DNA of 64,000 nucleotides from Aridibaculum aurantiacum (GCF_017355875.1 NZ_JAFEWC010000003.1:67001-131000); one strand, 5' to 3'. Shown: positions 44,080 to 52,825, counted from the first letter of the stretch. Numbers and translations: made by a program. Notes: generated by a model from the letters alone, not told the origin.

Positions 44080-44640
44080 TCAATTTCCCCACCTGAAACT
44101 GTTGATGTCAATACCAGCAAGGTCCAGCAGCCTATCTACTACTGTCGAAGCCAGTTGATCAATGGTTGCAGGTTTGCTATAAAAGGAGGGGCTGGCAGGG
44201 CAGATGATGCCACCGGCAAGCGTTACGGTTTCCATGTTCCTGATATGAACCAAGTTGTAAGGCGTTTCCCTAAGAAGGAGCACCAGTTTGCGTCGTTCTT
44301 TTAGTATCACATCGGCAGCACGTGTTACCAGGTCGTCGCTGGTGCCTGCTGCTATACGGCCCAGCGTGCCCATACTGCAGGGTGCTACTATCATGGTATT
44401 AAATTGAGCCGAGCCAGAAGCAAAGGGAGCCATGAAGTCGTACTTGTCGTAAAAGTCTACTGGCAGATCCTTATAATCTTCATTGCCCAGTTCTGTGCGC
44501 CAGATATCTTTAGCGTTATTGCTCATTACTACGCCAACTTTCTCCCACTGGTCTTTTGCCTGTATCAATTTATCAAGTAAAAGTTTTGGATAAATAGCTC
44601 CACTGGCGCCTGTAATAGCTATAACAATCTTGTTGGGCAT
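44080..44640 (-). CDS. ubiX: Flavin prenyltransferase UbiX
   Basis: Makes prenylated FMN, the cofactor of UbiD-type decarboxylases. 186 residues from ATG 44640; an ATG at 44667 would add nine residues inside the divergent promoter region. IAITGASGAIYPKLLLDKL is the flavin-binding start, followed by VMSNNAKDIW, MIVAPCSMGTLGRIAAGTSDDLVTRAADV-type text (short form APCSMGTLGRIAAG) and RRKLVLLLRETPYN. No ubiD is adjacent. Divergent from the thioredoxin-fold gene. Confidence 0.9.
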   Translation of the reverse strand: MPNKIVIAITGASGAIYPKLLLDKLIQAKDQWEKVGVVMSNNAKDIWRTELGNEDYKDLPVDFYDKYDFMAPFASGSAQFNTMIVAPCSMGTLGRIAAGTSDDLVTRAADVILKERRKLVLLLRETPYNLVHIRNMETVTLAGGIICPASPSFYSKPATIDQLASTVVDRLLDLAGIDINSFRWGN

Positions 44641-44648
44641 GTATATGA

Positions 44649-44656
44649 TAACTTTG
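44649..44656 (+). promoter_or_regulatory. -7 promoter box of the thioredoxin-fold gene
   Basis: TAACTTTG matches TAnnTTTG, 18 bp before ATG 44675 in the short divergent region. Confidence 0.5.
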
Positions 44657-44674
44657 GCTTCTAACAAAAGTAGG

Positions 44675-45196
44675 ATGCAAAAAGTTATGCCATTGATGTT
44701 GCTGTTGCTGATAGGTATGGGCGCGCATGCACAAAAGAAAAAGGCAGATCAGGGTTTATGGCAAACATGGCAGGAAGTAACGCATTTAGCAGCGTCCACC
44801 AATAAACCTGTTTTTATTGATATCTATACTGACTGGTGCCGCTATTGTAAGATCATGGATGCTACCACTTTTAAAAATGATTCGGTGGTAAGCTACCTGA
44901 AGCAAAATTACCTGCGCTTTAAGTTCAATGCCGAAGGAAAGGACACTATTATGTGGAATAACAAGGCGTTCACTTTCAACCCGCGGTATGATGTGCATGA
45001 CTTTGCCGTCTACCTAACAAGGGGAAGTATTGTTTATCCTACAACTGTTATCATCACTCCGGGTGGGCAGCCCTTTTATAAGCATGGTGAAATAAGTGCT
45101 GGGGAAATGGAAATGCTATTGAAATATTTCGCTATGAAAAAGCCTTCACAAACACTAGAGGAATACGCTGCCGGCTTTGCTGCTACCTGGAAGTAA
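44675..45196 (+). CDS. Exported thioredoxin-fold protein (DsbD-gamma/thiol-disulfide type)
   Basis: 173 residues from ATG 44675; an upstream in-frame ATG at 44630 would precede the promoter. Signal peptide VMPLMLLLLIGMGAHAQ. The thioredoxin fold shows KPVFIDIYTDWCRYCKIMD with the redox motif CRYC, and the cis-proline in IVYPTTVIITPGGQ. The CxxC spacing and lack of a membrane domain fit a periplasmic thiol oxidoreductase or a stand-alone DsbD-gamma-like domain. Partner unknown. Confidence 0.85.
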   Translation: MQKVMPLMLLLLIGMGAHAQKKKADQGLWQTWQEVTHLAASTNKPVFIDIYTDWCRYCKIMDATTFKNDSVVSYLKQNYLRFKFNAEGKDTIMWNNKAFTFNPRYDVHDFAVYLTRGSIVYPTTVIITPGGQPFYKHGEISAGEMEMLLKYFAMKKPSQTLEEYAAGFAATWK

Positions 45197-45197
45197 A

Positions 45198-45306
45198 TCT
45201 AATTGTAAGCGATTGCAACTAACCTCCACATGCACACATCTATGTGTATGGTTTTTCATAGAATATTGGATTAAAACAGGGCTGGATTTCTATCCTGGCC
45301 CTTTTT
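45198..45306. repeat. Hairpin-leader repeat, copy 1
   Basis: About 109 bp that recur, diverged at the edges, at 45430-45545. The central 45 bp (45241-45285) are almost identical in both copies. It ends in a GGGC.GGAT-TTCT-ATCC..GCCC hairpin followed by TTTTTGCTTTTT, so on the plus strand it can terminate the thioredoxin-fold gene. Read on the minus strand it is a hairpin, a leader and then the decayed beginning of the small ORF that is intact after copy 2. Confidence 0.8.
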
Positions 45307-45339
45307 GCTTTTTACTACCTGCCTCTTCTGCATTTCAAA

Positions 45340-45474
45340 TTACTTCACAGGTTTTTTCATCCTGTTTTTCAATTTCCCTACTTCAGTTGCCAGTTTTTCA
45401 ACAAAAGATAAAGTTTGAACAATTAATTGCTCTAACTGCATAACTCGCTGCAACTTAACCTCTACTGCTGCCAT
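45340..45474 (-). CDS. 44-residue helical small protein (previously easy to miss)
   Basis: Minus-strand frame from ATG 45474 to TAA 45340. It reads MAAVEVKLQRVMQLEQL, then IVQTLSFVEKLATEVGKLK and a basic end NRMKKPVK. Hydrophobic residues recur every 3-4 positions, giving an amphipathic helix or short coiled coil with a positive tail. It is preceded by the leader and hairpin of repeat copy 2 and followed by those of copy 1. The decayed start in copy 1 aligns with its first codons, so the unit was probably duplicated. Unknown function; coding status is inferred. Confidence 0.55.
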   Translation of the reverse strand: MAAVEVKLQRVMQLEQLIVQTLSFVEKLATEVGKLKNRMKKPVK

Positions 45475-45545
45475 CTATGTGTATGGTTTTTCATAGAATA
45501 TTGGATTAAAACGGGGCTGGATCTTTATCCTAGGCCCCTTTTTTA
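45430..45545. repeat. Hairpin-leader repeat, copy 2
   Basis: Second copy of the repeat at 45198-45306. The hairpin is GGGGC.GGAT-CTTT-ATCC..GCCCC (45513-45538) with T7 after it on the plus strand. On the minus strand the hairpin and a 36-bp conserved leader stand directly before the 44-codon ORF, and the repeat includes that ORF's first 15 codons. Confidence 0.8.
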
Positions 45546-45588
45546 TTTCTCAAACTTTCCAGGAGTAATCTCTTTTGGTAACAGGGAT

Positions 45589-45617
45589 AAAAAAACAAAA
45601 GCCCCGAAAAGGGGCTT
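45589..45617 (-). terminator. Hairpin terminator in the trmD-distal gap
   Basis: AAGCCCC and GGGGCTT (45599-45605, 45611-45617) with a GAAAA loop; minus-strand tail TTTTGTTTTTT. Confidence 0.7.
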
Positions 45618-45832
45618 GATAAAGGTGATCCAGGGGTTGTCAACATCAAGTTCATTTTTGGTGTTGTGGTTAGCTTTCTTGCATAGGTTTAGAAACGGCC
45701 ACTTGATGAAGACGATGCAATTTGTAGAAAATATTTTGATGGAGTGCTTATAAAAGACAGGATACTGCTCTTAGCGGACGAGAAGTGGAAGTTTATTCTT
45801 TCCTGGTATGATATCAGCTATAAAATAAACAA

Positions 45833-45850
45833 CCCCACTGGTGGGTGGGG
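45833..45850 (-). terminator. Possible terminator downstream of trmD
   Basis: CCCCAC / GTGGGG with a 6-nt loop and a T-rich minus-strand tail (TTGTTTATTTTAT). It is 270 bp after the trmD stop; nothing convincing is coded between. Confidence 0.5.
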
Positions 45851-45910
45851 CTGAACTGAGTTTTGTTTTCCTGATTAGCCTTGTGGTTTTTCAAGGTAAA
45901 TGGAAACTCC

Positions 45911-45966
45911 TGGTTTTTCAGAATTGGATTTCTTTGGTTTCTCGGAAATTGGATAAAACGGGGCTT
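45911..45966. repeat. Degenerate partial copies of the hairpin-leader repeat
   Basis: TGGTTTTTCA..GAATTGGATT (45911-45930) and TGGTTTCTCGGAAATTGGATAAAACGGGGC, quoted only in parts (about 45936-45966), match successive sections of the repeat core with gaps. No small ORF is recognisable after them. Confidence 0.5.
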
Positions 45967-46118
45967 TTCATACTTGGATATCGAAAGGGTACTGGATAAA
46001 TTGGTATACCAAAAATAACTGCAGCAGGTGGTGAATCTGCTTTCTAGAGTCCTAGAAGATATCCGAATCGGACATGTTATATTAGTAGAACTACGATGTT
46101 TCTAAAAAGGATTTCTAT

Positions 46119-46802
46119 TTACTCTTCGTCATATAGGTCTGGGCGGCGTTCTTTTGTTCGCTTGATGGATTGCTCATGACGCCATTCGTCTACTTTTTTA
46201 GGATCGCCACCAAGCAGTACATCTGGCACTTTCCAACCTCTGAAGTCAGCAGGGCGTGTATACACAGGAGGCGCCAATAGATTGTCCTGGAATGAATCAA
46301 ACAGGGCAGAGGTCTCATCGTTCAGAACGCCTGGCAGCAGCCTGCCAATAGCGTCTACAACCACTGCAGCAGCTATTTCGCCGCCACTTAGTACATAATC
46401 TCCAATAGAGATCTCCATGGTTACATAATGCTCACGAATACGCTCATCTATGCCTTTGTAATGACCACAGATGATCAGTAGCTGTTGTTTCATTGACAGT
46501 ATGTTGGCGGTGCGTTGTTCAAAACGAGCGCCGTCGGGAGTCATGTAAATGATCTCATCGTATTTGCCGTTCTTTTCCTGTAGTTCATCAATGGCGGTGG
46601 CCAACGGCTCGCACATCATCACCATACCGGCGCCGCCACCAAACTGGTAATCGTCTACCTGGCCATGTTTGTTAACGGCCCATTTGCGTAAAGGATGTAC
46701 CTCTACCTGCAGCAGCCCTTTGTCCTGTGCACGCTTCATTATACTGTGCGATAGCGGGCTCTCCATTAGCTCCGGCAATACAGATATGATGTCGATCTTC
46801 AT
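46119..46802 (-). CDS. trmD: tRNA (guanine-N1)-methyltransferase
   Basis: Methylates G37 of tRNAs with a G36, preventing frameshifts. 227 residues. SPOUT knot features are visible: DDYQFGGGAGMVMMCEPL, YMTPDGARFEQ, LIICGHYKGIDERI and the SAM-contact loop ISIGDYVLSGGE. The C-terminal domain has PDVLLGGDPKKVDEWR. The usual partner rpsP-rimM-rplS genes are not adjacent. Confidence 0.95.
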   Translation of the reverse strand: MKIDIISVLPELMESPLSHSIMKRAQDKGLLQVEVHPLRKWAVNKHGQVDDYQFGGGAGMVMMCEPLATAIDELQEKNGKYDEIIYMTPDGARFEQRTANILSMKQQLLIICGHYKGIDERIREHYVTMEISIGDYVLSGGEIAAAVVVDAIGRLLPGVLNDETSALFDSFQDNLLAPPVYTRPADFRGWKVPDVLLGGDPKKVDEWRHEQSIKRTKERRPDLYDEE

Positions 46803-46872
46803 GCCGCAAACTTAGTAGTAAAAAGAAAGAAGAGGCTATGGAAGTTGTATTGAGAAATAATAAGAATGAGGT

Positions 46873-47277
46873 TTATTCTTCCGGTTCACCGGGGGCGCCT
46901 GTAAAATCTTCCAGGTCGCGGCGTTCTTTTTTGGTTGGCCTGCCAATCTTACTCAAGCGCTTGCCTGTATGAAAAGATGAAGCCTGTACTTTTGCGATCT
47001 CCAGGTTTTCTTCTGGTGTAAGGTCAAGGTAGTACTTGATTGCTTCGCTGAACTGCACGCGGTTGTGTAGCAGCCCGGTCACTTTTATCACCCATTTTTT
47101 TGCTTCTGTCTTCACCTCGTATTCATCTCCAATGTTCACTGTTTTAGACGCTTTGACAGGTGCTCCCTGCATTCTAACTCTACCTTTATCGCAGGCTTCT
47201 GATGCCAGGCTACGGGTCTTAAATAAGCGGATTGACCATAAGTACTTATCTATTCTTAGTTTTTCTTTTTCAGCCAT
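46873..47277 (-). CDS. S4-domain RNA-binding protein (Hsp15/RqcP-like)
   Basis: 134 residues from ATG 47277. The S4 motif is at the N-terminus: LRIDKYLWSIRLFKTRSLASEACDKGRV (diagnostic part RIDKYLWSIRLFKTR), then VNIGDEYEV. A helical, basic C-terminal tail follows (RLSKIGRPTKKERRDLEDF). This is the layout of HslR/Hsp15, which binds stalled 50S-peptidyl-tRNA. An ATG at 47340 is unlikely because a TAACTTTG promoter box overlaps that point. Confidence 0.88.
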   Translation of the reverse strand: MAEKEKLRIDKYLWSIRLFKTRSLASEACDKGRVRMQGAPVKASKTVNIGDEYEVKTEAKKWVIKVTGLLHNRVQFSEAIKYYLDLTPEENLEIAKVQASSFHTGKRLSKIGRPTKKERRDLEDFTGAPGEPEE

Positions 47278-47337
47278 GTGATTTGCTTGATGATGTAATG
47301 GAATATAAACACCTGTAGTATTTGCACCACCGTTGCC

Positions 47338-47345
47338 CAAAGTTA
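47338..47345 (-). promoter_or_regulatory. -7 promoter box of the S4 protein gene
   Basis: On the minus strand TAACTTTG matches TAnnTTTG. It supports translation from 47277, with a leader of about 55 nt. Confidence 0.5.
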
Positions 47346-47402
47346 TAAAGATGAACGGAGCGTCGCCTCAACTGTCGCCAAAAGATGAAATGTTGGTGTA
47401 AC

Positions 47403-47429
47403 AAAAAAGCCACCCGAAAAACGGATGGC
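47403..47429 (-). terminator. Terminator of gldJ
   Basis: GCCACCCG / CGGATGGC with a 5-nt loop; minus-strand tail TTTTTTG, 24 bp after the gldJ stop. Confidence 0.85.
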
Positions 47430-47452
47430 CTTGTTTTGTATTTACCTTTTCC

Positions 47453-48991
47453 TTATCTCTTTTGTCTGCGCGAAGGGAAGAAGTTACCAGTTTTGCGGCC
47501 TTTACCTTCAGGAGCTCCAAAATGCGTCATAGCGCAACGGAAACCTACGGTGTTACTGCTCTGATCTTCTTCCAGGAAACGACGGGCACCTGGGCTCAAC
47601 CAATAAGCTCTGTCGTTCCAGCTACCACCTTTGATAACGCGGCTCTTGTCGCTGATAAGGGTAGTGATACCATAACCATACTGGGTATTGGTAAGTGAGT
47701 CACCATCCATATAGTTAATAGCGTAAGAACGTTGGTAGTTGCGGCGGTTACGTAAAGTAGAGTCTACTTCGTCCACCATTTTAATGCGTCCAAGATCGTC
47801 GCGAAGATTACCTTGTCCACCAGACATATCCACTTTCTGGAACCTGTTACCACGGTATGGGTTGAAATCGTCAGCATCTACATTGGTAAGCGGACGATAA
47901 ACATCGGCTACCCACTCGCTCACGTTACCACTCATATTGTACACACCAAACCCGTTAGGGAAGAATGCTGTAACCTCGGCAGGGATAGCAGAACGGTCGT
48001 TCAGACCACCGGCAGTACCCATGTTATCACCACTTCCGCGCTTAAAGTTAGCCAGGAAGCTACCTTGCCATGTACCACGACGGGTTGCACGCAGGTTATC
48101 GTATCCATCGTTGTTCCATGAGAATATCTGCTTGTTAGAAACCAATTCCTCACCACGTTTCTTCTCGCTGCCACGTACTTGTGGGTTTTGATTGATGTAA
48201 CCCAATGCTGCATATTCCCACTCAGCCTCTGTAGGCAGGCGGTAACCAGGCAACAGGATACCATCATCGAAACGTACGGTGTTACGAGGACGACCTTGTG
48301 CGTCTACCAATCCACCTTTTTTAGGTTTGCCAGGTACACCCTGGTATTCACCCATCAGGTAAGCTTTGGTATTGAAGTTTTCTTGTCCACCACCTTGCAG
48401 TTCTGTTTTCAGAACATTCTTGTTCTGGTAGCCAGCCTGGATCAACTCGTTCTGGTTAACCCTGTCGGTACGCCAGATACAGAAATCGTGCGCCTGCTTC
48501 CAGTTTACACCTACTACAGGATAAAAGTTGTAAGATGGGTGACGGAAATAATATTCTACGTAAGGTTCGTTGTAAGCAAGTTCGCTTCTCCAAACCAGTG
48601 TATCAGGCTTAGCACCTTCTACCACTGCTTCATATTGAGGATCGCTGAACACGTTCTCAATCCAGTGAATGTACTCACGGTAGTGAACGTTTGCTACTTC
48701 TGTTTTATCAATAAAAAATGAGTTGACAGTTACACGGCGTGGAATATTGTTCCAGTCGCCCATGATGTCTTCGTTGGTTGCGCCCATTGTAAAGGTACCA
48801 CCCTGAACAAACACTAATCCCGGTCCGGTTTTAATGTCTTTGGCTTTTGCGACATGAAAACCACCCATGTTCTTGTCGTTGTAATTCCAGCCGGTCATGT
48901 CGCTTTTGGCTTTTTTAGCCTTGCACGAGCCTAAAGCAGCGGCAGCCGCTAAAACCAGCGTAAAATGTTTAAGACGCAATAATCTTTGCAT
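47453..48991 (-). CDS. gldJ: Gliding-motility lipoprotein GldJ
   Basis: 512 residues from ATG 48991 (a TTG at 49000 is not needed). Lipobox AALGSCKAK. After the typical MTGWNYNDKNMGGF the protein is a formylglycine-generating-enzyme-like (SUMF1/FGE) domain: GPGLVFVQGGTFTMGAT, YRLPTEAEWEYAALG, NMSGNVSEWVADVY, VIKGGSWNDRAYWLSPGARRF (short form VIKGGSWNDRAYW) and NTVGFRCAM. GldJ is an outer-membrane-linked part of the gliding/T9SS apparatus, related to GldK. Its place next to divergent porU-porV agrees with this. Confidence 0.9.
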   Translation of the reverse strand: MQRLLRLKHFTLVLAAAAALGSCKAKKAKSDMTGWNYNDKNMGGFHVAKAKDIKTGPGLVFVQGGTFTMGATNEDIMGDWNNIPRRVTVNSFFIDKTEVANVHYREYIHWIENVFSDPQYEAVVEGAKPDTLVWRSELAYNEPYVEYYFRHPSYNFYPVVGVNWKQAHDFCIWRTDRVNQNELIQAGYQNKNVLKTELQGGGQENFNTKAYLMGEYQGVPGKPKKGGLVDAQGRPRNTVRFDDGILLPGYRLPTEAEWEYAALGYINQNPQVRGSEKKRGEELVSNKQIFSWNNDGYDNLRATRRGTWQGSFLANFKRGSGDNMGTAGGLNDRSAIPAEVTAFFPNGFGVYNMSGNVSEWVADVYRPLTNVDADDFNPYRGNRFQKVDMSGGQGNLRDDLGRIKMVDEVDSTLRNRRNYQRSYAINYMDGDSLTNTQYGYGITTLISDKSRVIKGGSWNDRAYWLSPGARRFLEEDQSSNTVGFRCAMTHFGAPEGKGRKTGNFFPSRRQKR

Positions 48992-49000
48992 GTGAGACAA

Positions 49001-49408
49001 TTTAACTTCTAAGTTGAACGAAAATAAGGAGTAGATATTATTCTATACGGGATATAATTGGGTGATCTCTGGTGATTAGACTTGCGAATATAAAAGAATT
49101 AATCAAATAATCTTCTTCTGCTGCAAAAACTGGATTGTTAGCAATTTTGTAAAACTGCTCCCGTACATTTTTTACTACAAATGCAGTTTGTAAACGGTGC
49201 TTAGCGTGCAAGTATTGTTCTGTTTCAGCTTTGATTATGAGTGTATTTTGGCTTTTAAGACTTGTGTCCTTGAAGGAAATAGGTAAAAGCGCAAGGCTTT
49301 TTCTTCAGGAAAATTTAATGAGAATTGGCAGGTCTTGGGTCCATGTTGGGCATTGTCTTGTATTTAAAATACGAGTTTCGGAAACTGCCCTATAAATTTG
49401 GATGGTAG
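49001..49408. promoter_or_regulatory. Divergent gldJ / porU control region
   Basis: About 400 bp without a gene. On the minus strand TATTTTCG at 49019-49026 is a -7 box for gldJ, 28 bp before its ATG. On the plus strand TAAATTTG at 49393-49400 is a -7 box for porU, only 8 bp before its ATG. The middle 300 bp is AT-rich with no ORF or strong hairpin that I can support. Confidence 0.5.
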
Positions 49409-52400
49409 ATGAAGCGCCTCCCAATCTTTTTAATCCTTCTTGCAGTTTTTCCTTACTTAGCTGGGGCGCAACGTACGTATTCTTCTCAATCTGTGTTGGC
49501 CAATGGCAACTTCTACAAGATTGCAGTTGCTAAGGAGGGCGTGTATAAAATAGATATTGCTTTTTTTAATGCGCTGGGAATAAACAGTCAAAGCATCCCG
49601 TCTGCTTCTATTCGCTTGTATGGTAATGGCGGTGGTATGTTGCCGGAAAACAATGCTGTTTCGCGCATAGATGATCTGTATGAAAATGCTATCCAGGTAG
49701 TAGATGGTGGTGATGGAGTTTTGAATGGTAGTGACTATTTTCTTTTTTATTCAGCTGGCCCGGATGCATGGCAGAAGGATAGCCTTGGGCAGCGTTTCAA
49801 CTTTGTAAAAAACCTGTACAGCAATGTGTGTTACTACTATATAAGTATAGGAGGTACAGGAAAACGCATACAAACATCATCTGCTACCGGCACAGGCATA
49901 CCAGTTTCTACTTTTGATGATAGAATTGCGCACGAAGTAGATACCATCAATTTTTTGCGTAGCGGTAAGCAATGGTATGGAGAGGAGTTCAGCAGTACGC
50001 CGGGCAATACCCTTCACCGCTCGTTTACCTATACATTTCCTTCAATAGTTGCAGGTTCACCACTTACTTTCAGAACCAATATTGCAGCGCGCAGTGTGGG
50101 TGCAGCCAGCAGGTTCGAGATAAGAGTCAATGGGCAGAATTTGCCAATGATCAATATACCAGCTGTAAGTGGAAATATATTGGAAGCTTTTGCTGTAGAA
50201 AACCAGCTGGAGGCAGCGGTGCCGGCGGGGCAGGAGGCAGTAACGATTAACTATAGTTTCATCCCCGGAACATTTAACGCACAGGGATGGTTGAACTGGC
50301 TGCAGGTTTCGTGCAGGCGCAACCTGGTAATGACGGGCATACGCCAGCAGCCTTTTAGAGACTGGCATTCAGTAGGAGCTGGGAATACTGCCACATTCAG
50401 TCTTTCGGGAGCAACAGCCAATGCGCAAGTGTGGGAAGTAACTAACCCACTGGAGCCGCTGCGTATGAACCTGCAAGGCAGCGGCAATGTTAGCTTTTCG
50501 AATGATGCTGGCAGGCTCCGGGAGTACATATATATAAGTGGTGAAGAATTCCTAGTGCCTACAGTTGTGGGAAAGGTGAATAATCAGAACCTGCATGCAC
50601 CTGCTGTAGTTGATTACATCATTGTTACAAATGCTTTGCTGCGTGGTGAAGCCAATAAGCTTGCTGCATTTCATGCACAACATAGTGGGATGAAAGTAAC
50701 GGTGGCTACAACGGAGGAGATCTTTAATGAGTTTGCCTCGGGTATACCTGATCCGGCTGCCGTGAGGGATTATGTAAAAATGTTTTACGACAGGGCAGGG
50801 GCAGATACCACTAAGCGGCCAAAATACCTGCTTTTGTTTGGAGATGCTTCTTTTGATTATAAAAATCGAGTGGCTGCTAATACCAACCTGGTGCCTTCGT
50901 ACCAAAGCATAAACAGCCTGGATCCGCTGGCTACTTATACCAGTGATGATTTTTTTGGTTTACTGGATGATGCGGATGATATCAACCTGAACTCGCCTCC
51001 TGGTCTGCTGGATATTGGTATTGGCCGCATACCGGCAGCTACCGCGGCTGAGGCTAAGCTATTTGTAGAAAAGATCATTCACTACCACAGCCCTGCTACG
51101 TTGGGCAGTTGGAGAAACAACCTGACGTTTGTTGCCGACGATGAAGATGGAAACCTGCACCTGAATGATGCTGAACTAATCTCAGCTAATGCCCATACCG
51201 CTAATCCGTTGTACAACCAGTACAAGATATACCTGGATGCCTTCAGACAAGAAAGTGGCAGTGGTGGAAGCAGGTACCCTGCGGTGAACCAGGCAATCAT
51301 CAACCAGATGTTTAATGGTAACCTGGTTTGGAACTACAGTGGCCACGGCGGCAGCCAGCGTCTTGCTGAAGAAGCTATTTTTGATCGTGACCTGATCAAC
51401 CAGCTGAACAATGAAGACAAGCTGCCATTGATGATCACGGCGACTTGTGATTTTGCTCCCTTTGATGACCCGGCTAATAAATCTTTAGGAGAAAGCCTGC
51501 TGGTGGATTATAAAAAAGGTGCTATTGCTCTTACTACCACCACTCGCCTGGTGTTTGCTTTCAGTAACAGGATCATAAACAACGCTTACCTGCAGTTTGC
51601 ACTGCAGCCCGATGCAGCCGGAAAGTATCGCTCACTAGGAGAAGCTATCAGAATTACGAAGAACCATACGCTCAATGCTTCTGCTGATGTGGTCAACAAC
51701 CGTAAGTTTACTTTGCTGGGCGATCCGGCAATGCGACTGGCGTTTCCTGAATGGAAGGTGCAGGTTCAGGCAGTAAATGGTCTTCCTGCTACAGCGGCGG
51801 ATACTTTGAAAGCATTGGAAGAATGTACTATTACCGGGATACTTACAGATAATAATGGTATTCAGCTCCACTCGTTCAATGGCACCATCTATCCCACCGT
51901 TTTTGATAAAGCACAACCTGTGTCTACGTTAGCAAATGATCCGGGAAGTTTGCCCACAACATTCAATCAACAAACAAATGTTGTTTATAAAGGAAAGGCT
52001 ACAGTTACCAATGGTTATTTCAGTTTCAGGTTTATCGTGCCGAAGGATATCAACTACCAGTTAGGAAATGGCAGAATGAGCTTCTATGCTGAGAATGGAA
52101 GCAAAGATGCAAATGGTCTTTTTACTAATTTTTTCATTGGCGGCACTGGTAACACTGCCATCAATGATGAAGAAGGTCCGTCGCTGAAAGCATATCTGAA
52201 TGATGAAAAGTTTGTGAACGGCGGGTTGGTAAACGAGCAGCCGTTGCTGATCATCAAGCTGAAAGACTCATCAGGTATCAATACTACAGGTACCGGTATC
52301 GGACATGACATTACTGCTATACTGGATGGGGATGAAAAGAACCTCCTTGTCCTGAATGATTTTTACGAAGCAGATATAGATAATTATAAACAGGGAACTG

Positions 52401-52825
52401 TTCGCTTCCAACTTCCATTGCTGCAGCCGGGGCCACATACACTTAAAGTAAAGGCTTGGGACGTGGCCAATAACAGCAACGAGACCTTTTTAGAATTCGT
52501 AGTTGCCCGGTCTGAAAACCTGCAATTGCAACATGTTTTGAACTATCCAAACCCTTTTACTAACCGCACAAGTTTCTGGTTTGAACATAATCAACCCGGA
52601 AGCAGCTTAAAGACCTTGATTCAAATCTATAGTGTGTCTGGCAAGCTGGTTCACCAGTTGCAGAAGATCGTTCAAAGTGATGGCAACCGAAGCACGGAAA
52701 TAGAATGGGATGGTTGTGACAGCTATGGAAGCAGGTTAGGCAGAGGCGTTTATATATATAGAATAGTTGTAACCGGCGCCGACGGCAAACGTGCTGAAAA
52801 GCTTGAAAAGCTGTACATTCTGTAG
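49409..52825 (+). CDS. porU: Type IX secretion system sortase PorU
   Basis: Gingipain-like (C25) cysteine protease that removes the C-terminal signal from T9SS cargo and attaches it to surface glycolipid. 1138 residues. Signal peptide FLILLAVFPYLAGAQ. The catalytic His is in VWNYSGHGGSQRL and the catalytic Cys in MITATCDFAPFDDP. The preceding FGDASFDYKNR and YTSDDFFGLLDD are typical of PorU. The end is a C-terminal domain (LNYPNPFTNRTSFWF, GVYIYRIVV) as in PorU itself. The predicted promoter lies nearly on the start codon. porV follows 80 bp later. Confidence 0.93.
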   Translation: MKRLPIFLILLAVFPYLAGAQRTYSSQSVLANGNFYKIAVAKEGVYKIDIAFFNALGINSQSIPSASIRLYGNGGGMLPENNAVSRIDDLYENAIQVVDGGDGVLNGSDYFLFYSAGPDAWQKDSLGQRFNFVKNLYSNVCYYYISIGGTGKRIQTSSATGTGIPVSTFDDRIAHEVDTINFLRSGKQWYGEEFSSTPGNTLHRSFTYTFPSIVAGSPLTFRTNIAARSVGAASRFEIRVNGQNLPMINIPAVSGNILEAFAVENQLEAAVPAGQEAVTINYSFIPGTFNAQGWLNWLQVSCRRNLVMTGIRQQPFRDWHSVGAGNTATFSLSGATANAQVWEVTNPLEPLRMNLQGSGNVSFSNDAGRLREYIYISGEEFLVPTVVGKVNNQNLHAPAVVDYIIVTNALLRGEANKLAAFHAQHSGMKVTVATTEEIFNEFASGIPDPAAVRDYVKMFYDRAGADTTKRPKYLLLFGDASFDYKNRVAANTNLVPSYQSINSLDPLATYTSDDFFGLLDDADDINLNSPPGLLDIGIGRIPAATAAEAKLFVEKIIHYHSPATLGSWRNNLTFVADDEDGNLHLNDAELISANAHTANPLYNQYKIYLDAFRQESGSGGSRYPAVNQAIINQMFNGNLVWNYSGHGGSQRLAEEAIFDRDLINQLNNEDKLPLMITATCDFAPFDDPANKSLGESLLVDYKKGAIALTTTTRLVFAFSNRIINNAYLQFALQPDAAGKYRSLGEAIRITKNHTLNASADVVNNRKFTLLGDPAMRLAFPEWKVQVQAVNGLPATAADTLKALEECTITGILTDNNGIQLHSFNGTIYPTVFDKAQPVSTLANDPGSLPTTFNQQTNVVYKGKATVTNGYFSFRFIVPKDINYQLGNGRMSFYAENGSKDANGLFTNFFIGGTGNTAINDEEGPSLKAYLNDEKFVNGGLVNEQPLLIIKLKDSSGINTTGTGIGHDITAILDGDEKNLLVLNDFYEADIDNYKQGTVRFQLPLLQPGPHTLKVKAWDVANNSNETFLEFVVARSENLQLQHVLNYPNPFTNRTSFWFEHNQPGSSLKTLIQIYSVSGKLVHQLQKIVQSDGNRSTEIEWDGCDSYGSRLGRGVYIYRIVVTGADGKRAEKLEKLYIL

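Noticed and set aside
45243-45275. A 10-codon plus-strand ORF (ATGTGTATGG.. to TAA) conserved in both repeat copies, directly before the hairpin, like an attenuation leader peptide
   Set aside because: Its conservation is explained by the repeat, no gene follows the hairpin on the plus strand, and the minus-strand reading makes better sense.
45690-45855. Plus-strand frame reading KRPLDEDDAICRKYFDGV and onwards to NNPTGGWG
   Set aside because: About 50 codons with no good start, and its end is made of a terminator hairpin; chance cannot be excluded.
46873-47340. Longer S4 protein starting at 47340
   Set aside because: That start codon overlaps the TAACTTTG promoter box, and the extra 21 residues are unlike the family.
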